In this document: one piece after another, positions 41,903 through 49,490 of the stretch
Layout of the letters: each line of letters begins with the position of its first letter
How positions within the stretch are numbered: the first letter of the stretch is position 1
Origin: Ilumatobacteraceae bacterium
GTDB taxonomy: Bacteria; Actinomycetota; Acidimicrobiia; Acidimicrobiales; Iamiaceae
Reading direction: 5' to 3'
DNA: 52,600 nt
Assembly (NCBI GenBank): GCA_025463265.1
Contig: JAOBWH010000007.1
Location: 1-52,600, forward strand
Notes under the pieces: model-generated
What the model saw: the letters and a program-made list of their open reading frames with translations, nothing else
The model's database searches: none
Told to the model about the DNA's origin: nothing
Translations under genes and position numbers: made by a program

Positions 41903-42574
41903 ATGAGCGATCCGCTGGCCCAGACCGACCGCACCAAGGTGCGCCGCATCGCCGAGCGCGGCTCGTTCGACCGGGATCTCGTCAACTCCATCATCGACGA
42001 GGCCTACCTCGCCCACGTCGGGTTCGTGATCGACGGAGCGCCCAAGGTGCTGCCGATGACCTACGGACGCGACGGCGACGTGATCTACCTCCACGGTGCG
42101 GTCGGCAACGCCATGCTCCGTGCCTCCACCGACGCGGAGGTGTGCGTGACCATCACCCTGCTGGACGGCCTGGTGATGGCCCGCTCGGCCTTCCACCACT
42201 CGATGAACTACCGCTCGGTGGTGCTGCTGGGCGAGGCCGTCAAGGTGGACGACGAGGACGAGAAGCGCCGGGCGTTCGACGTGATCGTCGACCACGTCCT
42301 CCCCGGTCGCACCGAGACGGCCCGGGCGACGAACCCGTCGGAGCTGCGCAGCACGCTCGTGCTCAAGCTGCCCATCGACGAGGGCTCGGCCAAGATCCGC
42401 ACCGGGGGCGCCGTCGACGACGAGGAGGACCACGGTCTCCCGGTCTGGGCGGGGGTCATCCCGCTGGCGCTGGTGGCCGGAGAGCCGGAGCAGGACGCGC
42501 TCCAGCTCGACGTGCCCGAGCTGGCCGGGCTGACGCCGCCCGTACCGGCTCGGCCCACATCGGCCCGACGCTGA
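41903..42574 (+). CDS. pyridoxamine 5'-phosphate oxidase family FMN-binding protein
   Basis: 223 aa. Split-barrel motifs: VNSIIDEAYLAHVGFVIDG, VLPMTYGRDGDVIYLHGA and FHHSMNYRSVVLLGEAVKV match the NimA/PNPOx-like group that binds FMN or F420. Probably a small redox enzyme. CAGCAT (41889-41894) ends 8 nt before the ATG. Converges on the acyl-CoA ligase gene with a 6-bp gap. Confidence 0.88.
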   Translation: MSDPLAQTDRTKVRRIAERGSFDRDLVNSIIDEAYLAHVGFVIDGAPKVLPMTYGRDGDVIYLHGAVGNAMLRASTDAEVCVTITLLDGLVMARSAFHHSMNYRSVVLLGEAVKVDDEDEKRRAFDVIVDHVLPGRTETARATNPSELRSTLVLKLPIDEGSAKIRTGGAVDDEEDHGLPVWAGVIPLALVAGEPEQDALQLDVPELAGLTPPVPARPTSARR

Positions 42575-42580
42575 CGGCGG

Positions 42581-44131
42581 TCAGTTGACCTGGCGGTCCT
42601 GGCCGTCCCAGTACGGCGCGCGCAGCTTGAACTTCTGGAGCTTGCCGGTCGCGGTGCGGGCCAGCTCGTCGCGGAACTCGATGCGCTTGGGGACCTTGTA
42701 GCCGGCGAGCTTGGTGCGGCAGTGGTCTCGGAGCTCATCTTCGGTGGCGGTGGCGCCCGGAGCCAGCACCACCAGGGCGAGGATCAGCTCCCCCCACTTC
42801 TCGTCGGGCACGCCGATGACCGCCACCTCGGCGACAGCGGGGTGGGAGAACAGCGCGTCCTCCGTCTCGATCGACGACACGTTCTCGCCGCCGGAGATGA
42901 TCACGTCCTTCTTGCGGTCCGAGATCGTGAGGTAGCCCTCGTCGTCGATGGCCCCGCCGTCGCCGGTGTGGAACCACCCGTCGACGATGGCGTCCGCGGT
43001 GGCCTCGGGCTGCTCCCAGTAGCTCTTGAGCACGTTGTTGCCCCGAGCGAGGATCTCGCCCTGAGCATCGATGTCCATCCGCATGCCGATGGCGATGGCT
43101 CCGGCCCGGCCGAGCTTGGCGGCCCGGTCAGCGGGGGAGAGGTGGTCCCACTCGGCCCGGCTCCGGTTCATGGTGATGAGCGGAGCGGTCTCGGTGAGCC
43201 CGTAGATCTGGATGAACTCCCAGCCCAGCTCGGTCTCGACCCGCTCGATGGTCCGGGTGGGCGGCGGTGCGCCCGCCACCACGATCCGGGTGCGTCCCGC
43301 ACCGGGCACCGGGCCGTCCCAGGTGGCGGCGGCGTCGAGGATCATGGCGACCACCGCGGGCGCGCCGCACATCAGGGTCACGCCGTGCTCGTCGACCCGG
43401 CGCAGGATCTCCGCGCCGTCGATCTTGCGGATCACCACCTGCTTGGTCCCCATGCCCGTGTTGGCGTAGGGCATGCCCCAGCCGTTGCAGTGGAACATCG
43501 GCAGCGTGTGCAGGAACACGTCCCGGTCGCTCACGCCGGCCTGCCAGCCGAAGGTGGTGGCGTTGAGCCACAGCGACCGGTGGGTCTGCTCGACGCCCTT
43601 GGGCCGTGCCGTGGTCCCGCTGGTGTAGTTGATGACCGCCGTGGCGTTCTCGTCGGGCTCCCACACCGCCGGCTCGACGCCGTCGAGGGAGCCGTCGAGC
43701 CCGAACAGCGCGGCGTCGGCCTCGTCGCCGATCGTGAAGCGGTGGGCGGCCGTGACGCCCGACAGCGCGTCCTCCAGCTCCGGGTCCACGAGCAGGACCG
43801 AGGCACCGGAGTGCTCGACGATGTAGCGGACCTCCTCGGCGGCGAGCCGGAAGTTGACCGGCACGAGGACGCGTCCGGATCCGCTCACGCCGAAGAACGA
43901 CGTCAGCAACCGGGCCGAGTTGTGCGACACCAGCGCCACGCGCTCGCCCGGCCCGACGCCGAGCCGATCGAGCGCCGCCGCCTGCGCCCGCGCCCGGCGG
44001 GCCATCTCGCCGTAGGTCACCGCCCCCCAGGAGGGGCCGGGCTGATCGGGCTCGTCGACGAAAGCGGTTCGATCGGGGTAGACGGCCTCGGCGCGGTCGA
44101 GGAAGTCGCGGATGGTCAGCGGTACCTGCAT
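42581..44131 (-). CDS. AMP-binding acyl-CoA ligase (long-chain FadD-like)
   Basis: 516 aa from the ATG at 44131; TAGGGT (44144-44139 minus) ends 7 nt upstream, a leaderless signature. Motifs: VINYTSGTTARPKGVEQTHRS, HCNGWGMPYANTGMG, IYGLTETAPLITMN, GWFHTGDGGAIDDEGYLTISDRKKDVIISGGEN in parts, and ARTATGKLQKFKLR with the catalytic lysine. Activates a fatty or similar acid to acyl-CoA. Divergent from an LLM oxidoreductase gene. Confidence 0.92.
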   Translation of the reverse strand: MQVPLTIRDFLDRAEAVYPDRTAFVDEPDQPGPSWGAVTYGEMARRARAQAAALDRLGVGPGERVALVSHNSARLLTSFFGVSGSGRVLVPVNFRLAAEEVRYIVEHSGASVLLVDPELEDALSGVTAAHRFTIGDEADAALFGLDGSLDGVEPAVWEPDENATAVINYTSGTTARPKGVEQTHRSLWLNATTFGWQAGVSDRDVFLHTLPMFHCNGWGMPYANTGMGTKQVVIRKIDGAEILRRVDEHGVTLMCGAPAVVAMILDAAATWDGPVPGAGRTRIVVAGAPPPTRTIERVETELGWEFIQIYGLTETAPLITMNRSRAEWDHLSPADRAAKLGRAGAIAIGMRMDIDAQGEILARGNNVLKSYWEQPEATADAIVDGWFHTGDGGAIDDEGYLTISDRKKDVIISGGENVSSIETEDALFSHPAVAEVAVIGVPDEKWGELILALVVLAPGATATEDELRDHCRTKLAGYKVPKRIEFRDELARTATGKLQKFKLRAPYWDGQDRQVN

Positions 44132-44185
44132 TTGCCGCACCCTAGGCACGACATCAGGGGTCCCGCTTCCGATAAGAACGGCGCT

Positions 44186-45082
44186 ATGCGCATCGGTATC
44201 TTCGCCAGCGACGACAACCTCAACACCCTCGTGGAGCGAGCCAGCCAGGCCGAGGCCGATGGCTTCGACTCGTTCTGGCTGCCTCAGATCTTCGGGGTCG
44301 ACGCCCTCAGCGCGCACACGCTGATCGGCGCGACGGTGCCGCGGATCGAGCTCGGCACCGCCGTGGTCCCCACCTATCCCCGCCACCCCATGGCCCTGGC
44401 CGGCCAGGCCCGGACGGTGTCGGCGGCCAGCGGCGGACGGCTCACGCTCGGCGTCGGGCTCTCGCACCAGATGGTGGTCGAGGGGATGTGGGGCTACTCG
44501 TTCGACAAGCCGGTCCGCCACATGCGGGAGTACCTGAGCGCGCTCGTGCCGCTGTGTGCCGGGCAGAGCGTTGCGTTCACCGGCGAGACGTTGACGGCCA
44601 ACGGGGCGATCTCCGTCGACGACGCCCCGCCCGTCCCGGTCATGGTGGCGGCGCTCGGGCCGGCGATGCTCAAGGTGGCGGCGGAGCTCACCGCCGGGAC
44701 CATCACGTGGATGACCGGTCCGCGGACCCTCGGCGACCACACGGTGCCGACGCTGGTCGCCGCAGCCGAGGCCGCCGGCACGGGGGAGATGCGCGTGGTG
44801 ACCTCGCTGCCGGTCGCGGTGACCGACGACGTCGAGGGGGCGCGGGCGCGCGCCGCCCGGGTCTTCTCCGTCTACAACCAGCTGCCGAGCTACCGGGCCA
44901 TGCTCGACCGCGAGGGCGCGGACGGGCCGGCGGACGTGGCCATCGTGGGGAGCGAGGCCGAGGTCCGCGCCGGCATCGAGCGCCTCCGCAGCGCCGGGGT
45001 GACGGACTTCGTGGCCAGCGAGTTCTCGACCGACCCGGTGGTGATCACCGAGACGCGGGAGCTGCTGAAGTCGCTGCTCTGA
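44186..45082 (+). CDS. LLM class F420-dependent oxidoreductase
   Basis: 298 aa. MRIGIFASDDNLNTLVERA, DGFDSFWLPQIFGVDALSA, IELGTAVVPTYPRHPMALAGQA and SGGRLTLGVGLSHQMVVEGMWG are typical of the TIGR03564-type F420 enzymes. C-terminal region ends in FVASEFSTDP. Divergent from the acyl-CoA ligase across 54 bp and converging on the DUF2007-like gene. Substrate unknown. Confidence 0.92.
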   Translation: MRIGIFASDDNLNTLVERASQAEADGFDSFWLPQIFGVDALSAHTLIGATVPRIELGTAVVPTYPRHPMALAGQARTVSAASGGRLTLGVGLSHQMVVEGMWGYSFDKPVRHMREYLSALVPLCAGQSVAFTGETLTANGAISVDDAPPVPVMVAALGPAMLKVAAELTAGTITWMTGPRTLGDHTVPTLVAAAEAAGTGEMRVVTSLPVAVTDDVEGARARAARVFSVYNQLPSYRAMLDREGADGPADVAIVGSEAEVRAGIERLRSAGVTDFVASEFSTDPVVITETRELLKSLL

Positions 45083-45094
45083 CCGCGGCGGCGA

Positions 45095-45400
45095 TCAGGC
45101 GTCGGGAGCCCCGGCGTCGAGGAAGCCGGCTTCGACGAACGCCTCGCGGGCCCGGTCGGCCTCCTCGGCCTTCACCAGCACCTTGCACTGGGCGGGGTAG
45201 AGCGGGGTGGTGTCGCCGAGGTCGCCGGCGTCGAGCAGGTGGAGCGTGAGCCCCTCATCGATGAGGGCGCTGACCACGAGCTGGACGTCCATCGCCTGCT
45301 GGACGCCGAGGTCGATGGTGACGGGCTCGGGGTGGGCTGCCAGCTCGGTCTCGGCGGCGGCCGCCCGGGCGGCTTCGTCTTCGTGCTTGAACAGGCCCAT
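45095..45400 (-). CDS. DUF2007-like small protein
   Basis: 101 aa. After a charged helix, the sequence MDVQLVVSALIDEGLTLHLLD and CKVLVKAEEADRAREAFVEAG resembles DUF2007 (putative signal-transducing protein). An AGGAG lies 7-11 nt before the ATG. Function unknown; 12 bp from the convergent LLM gene. Confidence 0.7.
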   Translation of the reverse strand: MGLFKHEDEAARAAAAETELAAHPEPVTIDLGVQQAMDVQLVVSALIDEGLTLHLLDAGDLGDTTPLYPAQCKVLVKAEEADRAREAFVEAGFLDAGAPDA

Positions 45401-45449
45401 CGCAGTGCTCCTCGGTGCTGGCTGGGACGACAGCGTAGGCGCCAGACTA

Positions 45450-45478
45450 TTGACATCATGACTGCCACTACTTACGGT
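45450..45478 (+). promoter_or_regulatory. consensus promoter TTGACA-17-TACGGT
   Basis: TTGACA (45450-45455) and TACGGT (45473-45478) with the ideal 17-bp spacer. The predicted start site falls on or next to the ATG at 45485, so the transcript should be leaderless for the short ORF there. Confidence 0.65.
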
Positions 45479-45484
45479 GCGGTC

Positions 45485-45580
45485 ATGAGCAGCGCTGCCG
45501 CCGATCCCGTCGCGCCCCCGGTCGCGCCCGCCGACGAGCCCTGCGCCGACCGCAACCGGACGACGTCGTCGGATGCCTGA
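45485..45580 (+). CDS. 31-residue leaderless leader peptide ORF overlapping the hydrolase start
   Basis: ATG at 45485, 6 nt after a good -10. It encodes 31 residues, Ala/Pro-rich with a single Cys (APADEPCADRNRTTSSDA near the end), and stops at 45578-45580, overlapping the hydrolase ATG (45573) by 8 bp. Too short for homology. Likely a coupled leader that gives ribosomes access to the hydrolase start. Confidence 0.45.
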   Translation: MSSAAADPVAPPVAPADEPCADRNRTTSSDA

Positions 45581-46520
45581 GCCCTTCGACCGCCCCGCAG
45601 TCGTCGAGGCCGCGGAGGCCTGGGTCCGTCAGGGCACCTGGGTCGACTCGCCCAACGGTGCGATCTGGTGCGCCCGCTTCGCCGGGGACCGGGACGCGGG
45701 GAACCCGCCGCTCCTGGTGCTCCACGGGTTCCCGACCTGCGCCTACGACTGGAGGGCGGTGCTGCCGGCGCTGCGGGCCGAGCGCGACGTGGTCGTGCTC
45801 GACGTGCACGGCTTCGGGCTGTCGGACAAGCCGGACCACCGCTACTCCATCCGTGGGTACGCGGACGATGTCGAGGCGGTGATCGCCGCGTTCGGCCTCA
45901 CCGAGGTGGACCTGATCACCCACGACATGGGCGACACCGTCGGGGGCGAGCTCCTGGCGCGGATGCTGGAGGGGGCGCTGTACCTGACGGTCCGCCGCCG
46001 CGTGGTCACCAACGGCTCCATCTACATCGACATGGCCCAGCTCACCTTGGGCCAGCAGGTGCTGCTCGGCCTGCCCGACGAGGCCAACGAGGTGGTCGCC
46101 ACCGACGGCGGCACCGCCTACCGGGCCGGCGTGGTGGGCACGTTCGCACCCGACACCGCCATCGATGACGCCACCGACCTCGACCTCGACGTGGCCACCC
46201 ACCTCGCGGTCCGCGCCGGTGGGTTGGCGATGCTCCCGCGGACCATCCGCTACGTCGAGGACCGGCGGGCCGAGGAGGCCCGCTTCACCGGCGCCATCGA
46301 GTCGCACCCGTCACCGGTCGGTGTCGTGTGGGGTGGACTCGATCCGGTCGCCGTCCATGCGATGGCGGAGCGCTTCGTCGCCGCCCGGCCGGCCACGCCG
46401 CTCACCACGCTCGAAGGGGTCGGCCACTACCCGATGATCGAGGCGCCGGAGCGCTTCGCCACCGCCGTGCTCGACCTGCTCGACCAGCTCGACAGCCCGC
46501 ACCCGGGTGATCTCGCGTGA
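45573..46520 (+). CDS. alpha/beta hydrolase with Asp nucleophile (epoxide hydrolase/haloalkane dehalogenase type)
   Basis: 315 aa. Oxyanion segment LVLHGFPTCAYDWRAVLPAL, nucleophile elbow DLITHDMGDTVGGEL in which Asp replaces the usual Ser, and catalytic His in GVGHYPMIEAPERF. An Asp nucleophile points to epoxide hydrolase or dehalogenase rather than an esterase. Its start lies inside the short leader ORF, and its stop overlaps the MBL gene start (GTGA). Confidence 0.87.
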   Translation: MPEPFDRPAVVEAAEAWVRQGTWVDSPNGAIWCARFAGDRDAGNPPLLVLHGFPTCAYDWRAVLPALRAERDVVVLDVHGFGLSDKPDHRYSIRGYADDVEAVIAAFGLTEVDLITHDMGDTVGGELLARMLEGALYLTVRRRVVTNGSIYIDMAQLTLGQQVLLGLPDEANEVVATDGGTAYRAGVVGTFAPDTAIDDATDLDLDVATHLAVRAGGLAMLPRTIRYVEDRRAEEARFTGAIESHPSPVGVVWGGLDPVAVHAMAERFVAARPATPLTTLEGVGHYPMIEAPERFATAVLDLLDQLDSPHPGDLA

Positions 46521-47365
46521 CCATCGAGATCACCCTGCTCGGCACGGGCAGCCCGCTGCCGGACCCGAACCGGGCCGGGCCTTCCACACTGGTGCGAGCC
46601 GGCGGACGGACGTTCCTCTTCGACGCCGGCCGGGCGGTCGGGCTCCGGCTGGCTGCTGCGGGCGCCGCCTCCTCGACGCTGACGGCCGTGCTGCTCACGC
46701 ACCTGCACAGCGACCACATCACCGATCTCAACGACGTGATCACCGGGCGTTGGGTCACGAGCCTGACCCCGAACCCGCTGCCGATCACCGGGCCGGGGCG
46801 GACCCGAGAGGTGGTCGACGGGATCCTGGCCATGCTCGGTCCCGACATCGGGTACCGGATCGCGCACCACGCCGACATGACCGATGGTCCCCAGCCCGTG
46901 GTCACCGAGTCCGCTGGCGGCACGGTGTTCGAGGACGCAGCGGCCGACGTGCGCATCATCGCCGTCCCCACCGACCACAAGCCGGTCGAGCCCACCCTCG
47001 GCTACCGCATCGAGCACGACGGCGCGGCGGTGGTGATCGGCGGCGACGGGGTCCCCTGCGCCGGGCTCGACGAGCTGTGCGCCGGCGCCGACGCCTACGT
47101 GCAGACGGTGCTGCGGGAGGACCTGGTGAGCCAGATCCCGGTCCAGCGCTTCCTCGACACGATCGACTACCACTCGACGGTGCGCCAGGCGGGGGAGACG
47201 GCGGAGCGGGCGGGGGTCGGCACCCTGGTCCTCACGCACCAGGTCCCGACGCCCGCCCCCGGCTCCGATGCGGAGTGGGTGGCGCTCGCCGCCGAGGTCT
47301 TCTCCGGCGAGGTGGTCTTCGGGACCGACCTCACGGTCGTGACGGTGGAGGGCACCGCCACCTAG
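46517..47365 (+). CDS. MBL-fold metallo-hydrolase (RNase Z-like)
   Basis: 282 aa, GTG start overlapping the hydrolase stop. N-terminal ITLLGTGSPLPDPNRAGPS is RNase Z/arylsulfatase-like, LLTHLHSDHITDLNDVI is the zinc HxHxDH motif, and VLTHQVPTP and later His/Asp residues complete the site. Lacks an obvious tRNA-binding exosite, so a small-molecule lactone or ester is more likely than tRNA. Coupled to the hydrolase, so the two may act in one catabolic pathway. Confidence 0.9.
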   Translation: MTIEITLLGTGSPLPDPNRAGPSTLVRAGGRTFLFDAGRAVGLRLAAAGAASSTLTAVLLTHLHSDHITDLNDVITGRWVTSLTPNPLPITGPGRTREVVDGILAMLGPDIGYRIAHHADMTDGPQPVVTESAGGTVFEDAAADVRIIAVPTDHKPVEPTLGYRIEHDGAAVVIGGDGVPCAGLDELCAGADAYVQTVLREDLVSQIPVQRFLDTIDYHSTVRQAGETAERAGVGTLVLTHQVPTPAPGSDAEWVALAAEVFSGEVVFGTDLTVVTVEGTAT

Positions 47366-47376
47366 CGTCCCCCCGG

Positions 47377-49437
47377 ATGGGGGACCGGTTGACACTGCTG
47401 CTGCCGCGCGTCGGGTTCGGCGCGCTGGTCGTTGCGGCGTTCCTGGTGCCGATCGTCTGCGTGCCCCCGCTGGCGGATGCGTTCGTGCTGCCGAAGGCGT
47501 TCGTCTCGTGGGTGGCGGTCCTGCTCGCGGTCGTGGGCGTGGTGGCCGGATCGCTCTCGCTCCGGCAGGCACCGTTCGGTCGGCTCCGGATCCTGCTGCC
47601 GCTCGGGCTGCTCGTGGCGTGGACCGCCCTGGCGACGGTGATGAGCCCGCAGCCGCTCGTCTCCCTGCTGGGCGGGTACGGGCGCTACGACGGCCTGGCC
47701 GCCCTGCTGACCGGGGCCGGCGCAGCGCTGGCCGTGGTGGCCTGCACCGCCGGCGATCCCGGGCGCCTGGCCCGGCTGGCGGTGGCGCTGGTGGCGGGCG
47801 GGGCGGTGGGTCTGCTGGTCGTCGTGCTGCAGTGGCTGGGCTGGGCCTTCGGCGGGTGGCGGGTCCCGGGGCTGGCCTCGCTCGACGTGGTGGGCCTGGG
47901 CGGCAACCCGAACTTCACCGGCGCCCTGCTGGCGCTGGTGATCCCGTTCGCCCTCGGTCTGCGGTCCTCCACGTCGCGGCGCGAGGTCCGGATCGGTGCC
48001 CCCGTGCTGGCGGTCGCACTGGCGGGCGGCGTGGCGATGACCGGCACCCGCGGCGGGTTCATCGCCGTGGCGGGCGGCGTCGCCGCGTTCGCCTGGGTGG
48101 CCCCGGAGCTCCTGCCCAAGGCCGTGCGCTGGGGGGCGACGGTGGTGCTGGTGGCGGCCCTCGGTGCGGTGGCGGTGTCGTCGGCCTCCGATGTGCTTCC
48201 GAGCACGACCCGGGGCGACGACCAGTCGGTGCTCGACACCTCCGGTCTCGGGCAGCGCGAGTACGTGTGGGCGGGCGCGGCCCGGAGCGTGGTGGCGCAC
48301 CCGGTCGTCGGCGTCGGTCCCGATGCGCTGGCGCTGGCCTTCCCGTACGAGCGACCGCCTCGCGGCGGTCGTCCGCTGATCGACGCCGATGAGGCCCACG
48401 ACGTCTACCTGGACCGGGCGGCCACGGCCGGCCTGCCCGCCCTCGCCTGCTACCTCTGGCTCGTCGGCACCGTCGCCGTGGTGGCGTGGCGCGGGCGCCG
48501 GCGCGTGGCAGCCGAGCACCGCTGGCTCCTGGCTGCGTTCGCCGGCGGCTTCGCGGCCTACCTGCTGCAGGGGGCCTTGAGCATCGACATGGTCCCCCTC
48601 GCCTTCTGCTCGTGGCTCTTCGTCGGCGCGCTCGTGAGCCTGACGGACCCCGCGGTCCGTCCCGCAGGGCGAGCAGCTTCCGCCGCCGCCTCCCGGCCGC
48701 TCCCGCTTCCGGTGCTCACGGGCCTGGTGCTCGTGGTCGTGGTGGGAACCGCCGCCGCCATCCGACCCGTGATGGCCGACCGCCACGTACGGCTGGGTTC
48801 GGCCGCCCTCGCCGCCGGTGAGCCCCTCGAGGCCTACGGCGAGTACGCCGCGGCCTCGAGCTGGCTGGGCCACGAGCCGAGCTACCACCAGCGCCAGTCC
48901 GCCGCCCTGGTGGCGGCCGCGGCAGCGCCGTCGACGGACCCGGCGCTGCGCGAGACCCTGCTCGACGAGGCGATCATCGCGTCCGGTCAGGCGCTCGACC
49001 GGGCCCCTGGTGACCTGCTGACGCTGATGGCGCTGGCCGACAGCCACGTGCTGGCCGCCGAGGCCGCGTCGAGCACCGACGACGCGGACGCCCACCTCGC
49101 CGAGGCGCTCGCGATCCTGGAGGACCTGGAAGTCGACGTCCGCGCCGACGACGTCCTCCACCTCCGCCTCGGTCGGCTCCACGAGACCCGCGCCCGCCTC
49201 GGCTCGGGCGATGCCGAGCGCGACCAGGCGCGGGCGGCCGAGCAGTACGAGCTCGCCCGCCGCTACCGGGTCGACGAGCTCGCCGCCCTCGAGGGGCTCG
49301 CCCGCCTGGCCATCGGAGACGACCGGCTCACCGACGCCAGGCGCTACCTGGTCCGGGCGCAGAAGATCGCGCCGGACGACGAGGACCTGGAAGCGGCGGC
49401 CGACGAGGTCGACCGCCGCATCCGCGACGAGCACTGA
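47377..49437 (+). CDS. O-antigen ligase-like polytopic membrane protein with TPR-like C-terminus
   Basis: 686 aa from the ATG at 47377. Roughly 12-13 TM segments occupy residues 10-470. A long outer loop contains GQREYVWAGAARSVVAHPVVGVGPDALALAFP in parts and DEAHDVYLDRAATAGLPAL, the Wzy_C/WaaL hallmark. Residues about 475-686 are helical TPR-like repeats (AAGEPLEAYGEYAAASSWLG, LAEALAILEDLEVDVRAD). Such proteins join or polymerise surface glycans, or glycosylate proteins. TAGCGT (47363-47368) overlaps the preceding stop codon and may be a -10. The earlier in-frame extension to 46507 is a shadow. Confidence 0.87.
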   Translation: MGDRLTLLLPRVGFGALVVAAFLVPIVCVPPLADAFVLPKAFVSWVAVLLAVVGVVAGSLSLRQAPFGRLRILLPLGLLVAWTALATVMSPQPLVSLLGGYGRYDGLAALLTGAGAALAVVACTAGDPGRLARLAVALVAGGAVGLLVVVLQWLGWAFGGWRVPGLASLDVVGLGGNPNFTGALLALVIPFALGLRSSTSRREVRIGAPVLAVALAGGVAMTGTRGGFIAVAGGVAAFAWVAPELLPKAVRWGATVVLVAALGAVAVSSASDVLPSTTRGDDQSVLDTSGLGQREYVWAGAARSVVAHPVVGVGPDALALAFPYERPPRGGRPLIDADEAHDVYLDRAATAGLPALACYLWLVGTVAVVAWRGRRRVAAEHRWLLAAFAGGFAAYLLQGALSIDMVPLAFCSWLFVGALVSLTDPAVRPAGRAASAAASRPLPLPVLTGLVLVVVVGTAAAIRPVMADRHVRLGSAALAAGEPLEAYGEYAAASSWLGHEPSYHQRQSAALVAAAAAPSTDPALRETLLDEAIIASGQALDRAPGDLLTLMALADSHVLAAEAASSTDDADAHLAEALAILEDLEVDVRADDVLHLRLGRLHETRARLGSGDAERDQARAAEQYELARRYRVDELAALEGLARLAIGDDRLTDARRYLVRAQKIAPDDEDLEAAADEVDRRIRDEH

Positions 49438-49470
49438 GGACCGAGGACCGAGGACCGAGGACCGAGGACC
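49436..49470. repeat. five perfect tandem copies of GAGGACC
   Basis: A 7-bp unit repeated five times without error, beginning in the stop codon of the O-antigen-ligase-like gene and ending at the hairpin at 49471. Because 7 is not a multiple of 3, a change in copy number here would not alter either protein. Confidence 0.95.
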
Positions 49471-49486
49471 GGGGCCGTCCGGCCCC
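49471..49486. terminator. hairpin between convergent genes
   Basis: GGGGCC-GTCC-GGCCCC: 6-bp perfect GC stem with a 4-nt loop, 33 bp after one stop codon and 4 bp before the other. No U-tract. Confidence 0.5.
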
Positions 49487-49490
49487 GTGA

